Below, piece by piece: positions 43,901-55,900 of a stretch of 64,000 nt of DNA. The stretch comes from Notospermus geniculatus (taxonomy: Eukaryota > Nemertea > Pilidiophora > Heteronemertea > Lineidae), in contig NMRB01001248.1 of assembly GCA_002633025.1 (NCBI GenBank), forward strand, positions 1 to 64,000. Reading direction: 5' to 3'. The notes under the pieces are model-generated. The model ran no database searches and was not told the DNA's origin. It was given only the letters and a program-made list of their open reading frames with translations. Every line of letters starts with the position of its first letter. Position 1 is the first letter of the stretch. The position numbers and the translations under genes are program-made.

Positions 43901-46900
43901 CATCATCCTTGATGAGCTGAATAGATTCACCACGTAATGCCGTGTTTATTCGACGCACTGAGTGCGACAGCGCACTCTGAGAGTATCCACTATATTATCC
44001 AAAATCAATATATAGCTATCATTAGACTGCACAATTTCAGTTATTTTTGTACTTCATATTAATTTGGCATGCAGGTATCGGCAGGTGTATATTTGTAAGT
44101 ATGTTGTGTATCTCGCACTGAATGACAAGAGCGTTTTACTGGTGCTTCAGAATTTTGCCTGTAGGGGCGCCACCATAGGGAAGCCGCCTCAGATGTTTAG
44201 TACTGTGGTGAACAGCAGAACAACTGCTCAATTTCAAATCTGTATATGAAGTAGATTAGTTCCAGATCTCGCCGCTACGACTGGATACTGAGATCGGTAG
44301 TGACTGTCATCCACAATCACGTGATCGGCCGAAAAACAGCTGATGAAAAAGACGTAGATTGGTTGAAAAACCATTGCTCTTTTGTTGAATGAGAGCGCCC
44401 AATCATAGGCTGCTTTTCGACCACGTGATTATGGATGACATGCGTTATGCAGGGCGTGACACTGGGCTTAGTATTTGTGGAAAAAGTAACTGCTTAGTTC
44501 AGCGTCGAGGATGTTTATGAAATTCCCTGTGTATTGTGTTGTGTCAAAATAGACTATTTTTTTGGTAGTGTGTATTGTATTGTACTGTACAGGATTTTCC
44601 AAAGACCGAAACCAAAGCATTATTGATGTATGTATGTAAGTATGGAATAGGCCTTCTCAAGCTACTAATGTTCCTCACTGTCCCATGCGACGGGGATTTA
44701 GGAAAAAGAGCGAAAGTGACGTCAAAATGGAGCCCCCTGGCGAGAAACAAGAGAAGCACCGAGCAAGAACCTACCTCACCAAGAACAACGTATGTTCGCA
44801 ATGACTGAGTAGTCCAGTCCAAGTCCAGTGTTTGAAATTTCACTTCATTGGCGCAATTTTTCGCCAGATATGGTACATTTTGGTCCAAGCATCATAATCC
44901 CGCCTCTGGTACGCTAATTTCAAAATTCTTTCACTCACTATACCCAACGCTAAAGTAGCATTTTATCCCAGACCATTCTGGTGCTGGCTTCTCAACACAT
45001 TGCAACATTGACTGTTTGTATTATACATTCTGTACATTCATGGCGAGTTGTTATGAATTATTAAATATCACGCGAACATTTGAACAACGGTTTGAAAAGT
45101 CAACATTGAAGGCTTTTCAAAAGGTTTGAACCGATCGGTATATTGATATGCGGACAGTGCTTTTCAATCAAATTTGACAGGTTAGAAGACGTATTTTTGA
45201 CACGACTCAATCATGCATTTAATCCAGTTCTTAACACAAGTTTCTCCTAAACAGTCTGCTGTGTGATTCTCAACGGGAGTGAGTTGATATTTAAAAAAAA
45301 AAAGTTACCCTGTTCCACTTTAGGTTTTAGGCTTTTACGGTATCCAAGCAGCTACATGTATGCTACACAATAGGAGCAGTCAACCGCGTTCATCGCCGAA
45401 AGACGGAGCCAAGTTCTAGCGGACCAACACAACATAAAGTTCTCCTGATTGGTGCTCAATCAACCATGAATGGGTCCGCTATTAAATTGGACCGTAGTGA
45501 CACCTATTTGTCAACTGACTAACAGCTCCTATTCTCTACTGAAATCGTATTTCAGCCGAGTTTTCGATTTCGTTAGGCCCACGACAGATAGCATTTACGC
45601 TGACGAGAATGCCAATAGGCCGACATTATTGCTAAAACTGCATCACGAATTTTTTTACAGCAACCAACACACATCGCAACACAGACAGAACAAATTTTCA
45701 TGGCGAACACAATTCCACGCAACACCTCACTGTATGACGTCATACAACATGTTCTCTACTCACTACGCGCGTTCTGTGGAGGGACGTTCATCTACAGGCG
45801 TTCTTTGGCCGTCTGATAAAAACTTGATATTTTTTAACAAGACACTGGGAACGAGGTTGCTGGGTGATGAAACACCGTTGCGCCATCTTCGATACACCAA
45901 ACAACGACTTATCACAGCCGAACCAAAAGAGCCAATCACAGGACATGCTTGTTTCAATCAATGGACCAATCAGAGCGGGCTTTTAGTTTGTCCATTTATC
46001 TTTTTAGGGTCCAAGATACAGAAAAGCACAAAATTGACACACAAAATGATAATAAGCAAGAAGTCAATCTCCAGAATTCACGAATTTTCGACCCCAACCG
46101 GGGTCTTTTTCAAGTGGAACTTTACAATCTGAAATTCTAGAGTTTCAGATTGTAAAGTTCCACTTGAAAAAGACCCCGGTTGGGGTCGAAAATTCGTGAA
46201 TTCTGGAGATTGACTTCTTGCTTATTATCTTTTTAGGGTCCAGGCCATCACTTTTGATCAGGGCTGTTCAACCAATAGTGCTCACATTCTGCCCAAAAGA
46301 GTAGATTCGCGCAGCCTGCCGCACTGCTGGGCTTGATGGGCACGAGCACGAGGCTTGAAATTTAGAATCGCCATCTACCGAGCATACTAAAAACCACAGG
46401 AGCCAATCTCTCAGTTAGGATTAAATTCTGGTATCCAGGGGCCGGTTGCACAGAACCATACTAGGCCTAGTATCATTCTATTTCGTAGTTGGCTTCTAAC
46501 TTTGTACATGTATGTGTTTGTATACTAAGTTAGAAGCCAACAAGGAGATAGAATGATACTACGCCTAGTATGCTAGCGTTTTTCGCGGGGGGGGGGGGGG
46601 TTAACAAGNNTTAACCAGATGAGCTCAACGGACGTGGCCTTCCGGCGCCGAAGGGGCCGGTTTTGCGGGAGGTCTGATGGAGCTCCCCCAGAAAAATTTT
46701 GAAAATTTGAAGCTCTGAGATGCGATCGGAGGTCAAGTTCCTGCACTCTGAGACATCAACAATAATGATTTTTTTATCTTATTTGATTTTGTTGAAAAAA
46801 CATTTTTTTGTATAATTTGCCTGGAGGCATTTGCCCCCTGTCCCTGTGCTAGCTACGGGCCTGGTGTCGGGAGCGCCTGTCATCCATAATCACGTGATCG

Positions 46901-49900
46901 TCGTTGCCAACGCGCTGATTGGTCAACAAAAGAGCAATCAAGGATTTTCAACCAATCAACGCATTTTTCACCGGCTACTTTTCCGACGATCACGTGATCA
47001 TAGACAACAGACGCTACCAATCTCAGTAGTTAATCCTAGCGGTGAGATTCGGAACCAATCTATGAGGTTGAGGTGCTCGACATGCGGCACTGTGTATCGA
47101 ATTTCAGTGATATTTCCGACTTTCGACAGATCGAGCAAAATTTTCGCTATTCTTAACGATTATCAGTATTTTTCTGATTCAACCTTTTCCGGATATTGGG
47201 AAATAACCTTACCATTTGTCGCTGCACCTTGATCATGTCGGCCAAGTTAAAAACTCCCTTATTTCCGTTTTTCTTCTTATGTAAACGTTTTTTTAACTCG
47301 GAAATGTCTCTCTGTTGACTGTTGACCTCGGCCGCCTCTCGCTTCCTTTCCGCAGCAATGATCCGCAACTTCTGCGGTTTCGACATCGACTCCCATTTTT
47401 TGGGGTCGATATTCCTGGTCGTCATGATCTGTTCAGCGATTCCCGCCATTTTGAATGCGTGTCCCGTCCCCTTCCCCCAGGCGGCGTTGCTGGCCGTGTT
47501 TTTGTCTCGGTCGCGGCCATCTTCGTTGCGAAATGTCTGCGAATCTAAAGTCCTTCGTGATGACCCGACATTATCAGGCGAAACGTTCTGAAATGAAAGC
47601 GTACGAAACATTTTGAAGCGCATGCGTGGACGAAGATGATTTTGTTGCGTGGGCCGCTGCCCTTACGGACAGGAAATTTCGATTGTCCAGGATTTTTCAA
47701 AGTTTTTCGAATCAGATGCATGTAGAGCAAGAAAGCAGGCACTGCTACATGTAAACTCTGCTGCGTCAAAATGACGAACTTAGGTTCGTTTTTCATTATC
47801 ACCAAACTGAGTATCTAAATTCGTCAAAATGACAAGTCCACGTTCGTCATTTTGACGAACCCTTGACGAACATAACAAGGGTCCATCAAAATGACGAACG
47901 TGGACTCGTCGTCTCGACAAACCCGTGTTTACATGTATGTTCCCCAAAATGACGAACGTGGACTTGTCATTTTGACGAATTCAGATACTCAGTTTGGTGA
48001 TAATGGAAATTATAAACGAACCTGAGTTCGTCATTTTGATGAAACAGAGTTTTTCAGTGCGACACTTGTATGTGACACACACAAAATGGCCGCTACCTCA
48101 CCTTTCTGTCGGCATTGTCTTTAGACGACGCCTTTTCCAGCTCGGCCGCCTTGTCCATCTTGAGCTTCTCCCTCAGGACCAGCAGTTCATCCCACTTATT
48201 TGAGGAGTTTCCTCGGAACGCCATCCTGTAGGTCGTTTTTAGAGTCGGGTCCGTCTGTCGGGTTTCAACTTGTTTAATCTGGAATAAAAATGATAGGCTC
48301 CATATTGGATCTCCACGGATTTCGTGGGACATTTTTTTACAAACTTGCATATTCGATGTGTTTTCTTGTTGGACCAGTATCACTTTCCCATCTCGCCAAA
48401 ACAGAGACGCTTATCAATCATCATTCATTATTGTATAGAATTTCTCTTTGACAGCCGCCGTTAGATATGTCGTCCACAAACTTTATGTGAAGTCTCCCTC
48501 TTGCGAGTGAAGTCTCCCAAAATTTTGAGGAGGGAGACATTATTTCTCCCTAATTTTAGACCCAAGTGTGAGCCCTGAGAATTAACACTTTCATTTCCAA
48601 CCCGATTTTTCGATGCATGTAAATGAAATGGCCATGGTCCATGTGCTCACCTGGGTGAATGTACCAGAAGAACGAACAAGAAGTATTACATGTAGGTCAA
48701 TATGTTCCAGGGAAGCATCATACAGGTGTGACAGGGCTCAAAGTCCCCCTGGAATCAAAGTCCGGTCTTATTGTTCAGCGAGGCATTAGAATATATGGCT
48801 AGAGAGACCATGAACATTCGAATATAACCTTACAATAGCGGGCTATTGTTTGGCGCACTTGCATTCCTAGGACAGTGATTCCTGTCACACCGGGTTAGAA
48901 CTTTCTTTGTGGTATTGTTCATATGTTATGACCCAAAGGACGTTTCCCAAGATGGCCGACTGGCCACCATATTTGAAGTCAAAAAGGGGCAAAATTTGAT
49001 GTACGTTATAGAGGGTACCTAAACACATACAATTTCAAGGTCAAAACACTCTAGTTGCAGTAATTTATGAAATATGGGCCAAACGCCATTTTCAAAGACG
49101 GCTGCCTGGCGGCCAGGTTTGAGGTACATGTTGAATCGTGCCGAAAATTACTGAACACATACATGGGACCTAGATACATAATCACACCAAGTTAGAAGAC
49201 TCTAGGTCAAATAGCCACGAAACGTGCCACCAAATGGCAAAATTGTGAACTTTGACCTCTGTGACCTTGAAAAGTAGGTCAAATAAAAATCCCGTTAGGT
49301 ATGTCATGTATCCTTATTAGATGATCCAGTCAGTAGTTCAGGGGTTATTGCACTTTTTCCGTTTTGGCCACCTAGTGGTGAAGCCAGGAATCGAATCGGA
49401 CCGAAACTTGGTGTCATAGGTCATCTGACCTAGGGGTATACATGTACAAAGTTTTCAGGTCAATAGGCCTAGCCCCAGCTGTTACGAAGCGTACCCTGCT
49501 AACGGACGACGACGATGACGGACGACGGACGCTGCACCACCGTAAGATTTCACCAGGTGAGCTAAAAACCTTCAAAAAAAGAAAGAGTTTCTGTTAGATT
49601 TATGGATTTTGGTAGGTTTTTTATTTCAACAAAATCGCCACTGGTAGTGAGAGGGTTAATATTAGTGAGCTTCTGCAAGCGCCCGGTAAAGCCTAGGTCA
49701 CAAATCCACCGGGCCCCGTACGATTTTCCCCACCCAGCGGCTTGCTGCGGATTTTAGAGACTGAAACTCGGATGTAAGATGAATCATGCCGAAATCGCCT
49801 CAATAGATAAGCGGAAAGTAGGCTGGATCAAACTGGGCACCGTAGAGATTGGCCAAAATGTCTGTTTTTACTCGCCGTACGGGCCCCGGAGTGGATACGT

Positions 49901-52900
49901 GACTGGGGCTTTAGTCTCTACGAAGACGTTTATCTATTGTGTGAGTGCACCCAAACAATAGATAAACGTAGTCGTATGGCCTAACCGGGCGCTTGCAGAA
50001 GCTCTCTATTAACTGGTCGCTTGTGGTTACAAGTAGGTCTATCAAAACGAAAGTAACGGCAAATTATAGATGAATATTGGCCTTTATCGAGAAATTAGCA
50101 AAAAAGCCTGGAGAACTGCCCAATGCATTAGTACTGCGATTGGAAAAGAAAGCCCTTTGTTTATGTTTATCAATCTCGACCTGCTACACTAGAATATCGT
50201 GTCCCCAAATCAAACAGTCGAAACAGGAAGTGGGTCCTTGTTTAGCTCGTTGCCATGGGCACGGTTGGGGGAAAACAGGGCGGTCGTCATCCAATGTTTT
50301 GGGCCATTAACCGGTTTGACAATATTGCATACTCCCTGATCACTTTGAAAGCACTTAAATTGCTGCTGAGTAGCTCAGAAATACGACTCCAGATTTATAA
50401 TGGGACCCGTCATGATGTCGACAAATGGTTGCCAACTCTCGTTATGCACTGCCAATACGATGACTGTGCATCAACAGTGTTGTTGTGTACATGAACATGT
50501 AGGCCTCCATTAACATGACGGTGAAAAAGTAAAGTGACTCGTTCACGACATTGTACCTTGCATTTTTGTTAAAGCAACTCTTCATCTGTCACCAGATTTG
50601 TTTCGCAGTTGTCGAATAAACCAATCACATACTGAATGTGGTTTTTTGGCTTGTCGTCTAAACGGCCCTATTGACTGACTTTTCGCGTGTGGTCGCTCGA
50701 GAGGAAGTTTCTATAGATCAGTTCAGGCGCGATCCAGGAATATTTTGAAATCTAGAAGGCCGTAGACGCGATTTCCCGGCATCTCCGTACCGCGACCCCT
50801 CCCCTCCCCCCCTCGATCCACGCCTGCAGTTTCAGCTGTACATGTAGGCCTAGTTATTAGAAGTTGTAATTCGCAATACGAAAATTGAAATTCAAATTAT
50901 GAAACACAAAATTCGAAATACGAAATTTGAAATTTGAAATAGAAAAGTCGAAATTCGTCATTGCGTTCAAAATTAGCGTGACCAATCAAATGGCGCCAAT
51001 TTTCCCACAAATGAACAATCTCGTTCCCAGATCTACCTCCATCCGAGGATATCTCTGGCAAGGGCTACGACCTGACCAAAATTTCTGGTCAACCGCTGGC
51101 AGCGTGCCAAAATGTTTGTTTCACACAATATTTCGTTCTTCGGTGGCTGAAAAACATTATATATGCCTAAAAGGCCATTTAATACTCCCAAAACACGAAG
51201 TTGTTTGAGTACAAGAGCAATTTCAAACGAATAGTTAGCATGGTTTGTTGCGAACATCATTGCGGCCTCGGCGTGATTCGCCTCAAAATTAGTAGATTGC
51301 GCATGCGCAGTATTCCTGAAGTCGTCAGCCCTTTCCAGTGGTGTTCTAGGAACGTAAACCCACTGGGGACGAGTTTGACAATGAATAGGAGCTGTCAGCA
51401 GTTGAGCAATAGATGTCACTAAGGTCCAATTCAATGCCTAGCGGACGCATTCATGGTTGATTGAGCACCAATCAGGAGACTCTTATACAGTATTGGTCCG
51501 CTAGAACTTTGCTGTCGTCCTTCTTGGCGATAAGGGCGGCTGACTGCTCTTATTAGATGTAAAATATTGAGAATTGAGCCCAAAATACGGCATCACAGGC
51601 TCTTTAGAAATACACGTATAGGGCAAATGAATGTGAAGGAAGTCGCAGGAGGAAACCGGCGTACCCGGAGAAAACTTGTTGTCAAAGAGAGTCGCCCTCT
51701 CTGTCACATGAAGAATGGGTCCAAGCTGGGATCGAACCCAGAACCTCAGCGGTGACAAGGACTGATGTTTCAACTGCACCACTCTGATTTGCCCACCAGA
51801 GAGGTTTTGTAAACTTTGCCTTACGTATCCACGTACCGGAATCAATGGACAATGGCCCATTGTGCATTTCATCGGTTGCTATAGTCACGTGGCAATATCT
51901 TCACGGCGTCTAGACAACACCACGGCCAGTATTATATGCAACTGCATGGCGGAATATATTAGCGAAATTCAATTTAGAAAATACCTCATCAGAAAATTTA
52001 ACGAGGTGTGAAAACTGAGGGACGCAATTGGAGCTATGGTGATACATGTAGAAGAGTACATGTACATGTAGGCATCTACCTTTATCTACATGTATGTTTC
52101 TATAAAAACGTCCGCCTCCACCTCCATTTGGGCTTTTATAAAAAGTTAGGCTTCTACCTCGAGTCGATGTGGGTTTTTACATTAAGGCTGGCCACCACCT
52201 GGATTTGGGTTTTGATAAAAAGGTAAGACCTCCACCTGGATTTGGGTTTTTATAGAAAAAGGTAGGCCTCACCCTGGATTTGGGTTTTGCTAAAAAGGTA
52301 GGCCTCCACCTGGATTTGGTTTTTTATAAAAAGGTACATGTTTGTAGGCCTACACCTGGATTTGGGTTTTTATAAAAAGGTATGCCTCCACCTGGATTTG
52401 GGTTTTTATAAAAAGGCATGCCTCCACCTGGATTTCGGTTTTTATAAAAAGGTAGGCCTCCACCTGGATTTGTTTTTTTTTATAAAAAGGTAGGCCTCCG
52501 CCTTGATTTGGGTTTTTATAAAAAGGTATGCCTCTACCTGGATTTGGGTTCTTAGGAAATAACTCCCGAAAAAAACTCATTCTATGAATTGCACCTTTTA
52601 GCGAACCGAGTGATTTCAAAGTCATTGACCGATTAATCAGTAAATGTACGTCGATAATTATTTTCACGTTCAGATACACATCGTTAAGCCGACATAAATA
52701 AGAAATAAACCTAATGATTTTTAGATTACAGTGATTTCAATTAGCAGAAATCCGCCAGATCTTCCGAAAACGTGCGTCGTTATGGCAGCAATTCAGAGGC
52801 GAAGATTCCCTGAGAACGAAAAAAACCCGACATAAGACCGTGATGACATATACTCTCATTGTGGACTACGTCATCAAAAGCTGTTGTAGTGTCCCTTACG

Positions 52901-55900
52901 TCACTAGTTCTGAGGAAGGCAACGACGTCATAAAATTTCTCAGCCGACGTTTGTGGACGACAGTACATGAAGTCTTTATCAACCTCGACGCGAACGTAAC
53001 CTCGCCCCCAGGTGACCGATTTTCTACAAGTAGAAAAAAACCGGCATCATCTTACCTTTTCTTTAAATCGGGCGTCCTTGACCCTCTGTGCATTCTCATT
53101 TTCCTGTAAGTAGAGATTAAAAAAAACACTCAAATCCTTCTATTTTCAAACGCCTCCGACTTGGTAGGTATTCGAACTCACATTCTCAGAGGGGTCAGTT
53201 GCTGATGGTTCCACTAGGTCACTCCTGCACAAAGATCGCAAGATCAGCTTGATTAGAAACTAAGCTGAGCGCCAATGTACAGCAGGAGGAAACCGGAGCG
53301 CCCCGCGAAAAGCTGTGCTGTAAAAGGGTGTGGCCCTCTGTCCCACGAAGAGCGGGGCCGATAAGGGTTCGAACCCGGCAACTCAGAGGTGGCAGGCGCC
53401 AATGTTTGCACTGCGCCACTCTGATTTGGAACTGCTTTTAAAAACTGACGTAGCATGCCTGTCGTCAACATTGCTAAATGTAACTACAATGTAAACATGC
53501 ATTTTTCACATTTTTACAAATTTCATTGAAGAACATCCCATTTGCAAATGTGTATATTATCGTTTGGTATGTTTTACAAGCTGCGAACAATGGGTGAAAT
53601 CGTATATTCACTTCCGTCGATACGTATTTAGCCGCGGGTACAAAGCACCCATGCTATTCAAAGATTTCCCCAATAACCTAAAATCAATTAGGGGGCCATT
53701 AAAGCGAAAAATGTTGCCTAACGATTAATTTTTCATGCAAATAATAAGATTTTCTTTTTGTGGCATATCAATCTGACGGGAAAATCCGGTATGTATTCAA
53801 ATATAGTGATTGGTGTTCGATAAGTGTAAACACTACAAATATATACTTTGTTTTGAAGTTAATCGATGTTTTTTGAAAAAATAGATCTTTCACCCTTTCG
53901 GCAGTGAACGGCATTGTTGATTAGCCATAAGAAATGTATATAATGTGCATCAAATTCGCCTCGCGTTGTCTATATAGCTAATAGAGAGTTTTCGCAACCC
54001 CCCCCCGAAACGCCAACGCCAATCCCATTGTTCGATGCCACGAAGGGAGCAGCGAACAATGGGATAGACGTTCGCGTCGGTGTTTCGGGGCTTTGCGAAA
54101 ACTCTCTAATAATGCGTATTTGGAGCTGAGTTCTCGAATCAATAGCAAAATTTCGCAAAACTAGTGAGGTTTCGCAAATGTGACGAAGTGCGAAATACGA
54201 AATTGTACTTCATTTCCATGACGTAATGTATTTCAGGAGATGGTTGGTACCACAAATATCGTTTGCTGCAAGAGCGTCCTTTAGCGTATGACGTTTGACC
54301 GATAGAGTTACATGTACGGTGTATATTAAACTTTGAAATTTATCTTTCGTTTCCACTTCGTAGATACGAAGTGGAAATTTAAAAATTCAAGATGCACCAT
54401 AACTCTCTCAGTTTTACATGATATGCTAAGAGACGCACCGGCAGCAGGGACATTTGTGGTACCAACCATCTCCAGAAATCCTAGGTTCTGGAAATGAAGT
54501 TAAATTTCGTATTTCGTACTTCGTGTTTCGTCAGATTCGCGAAACCTCACTATTATTCTAACGAAATCCACAATTTGTCTAAGATGGCGGACAATTGATG
54601 ACGTCATTAGCATGGTTTCTCACGCATCCGATGGCTTTACTTCCGTTTCCGGTTGGTAATGGACCGTAGATCATACCGGCTTTGCTTAGCGTCAACATGG
54701 TTGCTAGAATACACTTCCTGGATTGGCAGGATCGGGGGAATCAACCCGATTAACGGAATAATGGCAGAATTCAACATGAATGCAGAGAATGAACCGTTGT
54801 TTAAGCGCAAGCGAAATCGAAATCGAAATATCGAGAGAGATTTTGGGTCGTATTTTTGAACGTTCCTTAACGTAGGTCGACCTTAAGTTAAGGGACGTTC
54901 TTAAATACACTGCACTGGGTCTAATTACCATAAAGGAATCAAACATAAAGGTTTAACTGCGAACGATGAAGCTTGGAGTATAATTTCTCCAAGGATGAAG
55001 TAACTGATGGATACACTGCATGTGTTGCCACCAGATGTCTCTCATTGTCTGAATTTTGACTTTACGTAATAGGCAGGAGCGTCAACTTTTTTATGGTAGT
55101 GGGGTACATGAACCTGTCAACTTGTTGCCTTGAATACCATTTTTGAGGATAACAGAGCTATTTTCAGCACAATTAGCGTTCCATGTGCAAATGTACGTTA
55201 GCCTATTCAAATGTACACAGATGACCCTGCGCTTTTATCGTTCGTGGGGTTCTCATTAAATCAGTACGGGAACACTCATAGATAGGGAACATTCAAAAAA
55301 GCTACACCGTACGACCCAACGAAGGCAAACCTCAACATGCCTACATTAGAACCTCTCAAACGGTGGGGACTGCAATTTGGGCAGACTGCTTCGCCAAGGA
55401 AGATAAAACCGTTAAAATATTAGGGAACAGCACTGAACAGCCAAACAACATCGATTAAGACTCACCACAGAAACGTGTCATTCCTGCACACACCACAATC
55501 AGGCTATATCCATACACTTACACAACCAATGACACCAACCTCTTCGCGTTTCATTCACATCTATTCCTTTTCTTGCCCCCCAACCGTCGCTGGCTGCTCC
55601 TAAGCAACAGTTCGGTTGAGCACAGCGCCTGATCACGGCTTGTCCGCGAAGAACTCAAAATCTAATTGATTAGAGCTTATTCTGTTCTCTACACCACACG
55701 ATCAACTGTTGCGATACTTTGCGATCGATATGCCGATGTTCGAGTGCGTGTTTTTTTCGAACACTTGGTCAATTTGTACCACTTTGATTCGTAGGCCTAT
55801 TGACGGGGTAGGACTTGGGTGTTCAGGCGGACTTCAAAAGAGATTCCCAGTTCTACCACATCTCTGTGAGCTAAAACTTATGTGTGCTACCTCATATCTG

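Noticed and set aside
45470-46132. 220-codon plus-strand frame
   Set aside because: It begins inside an AATAGGAGC MITE and ends inside a hammerhead-like inverted dimer, with no domain. It is chance joining of repeats.
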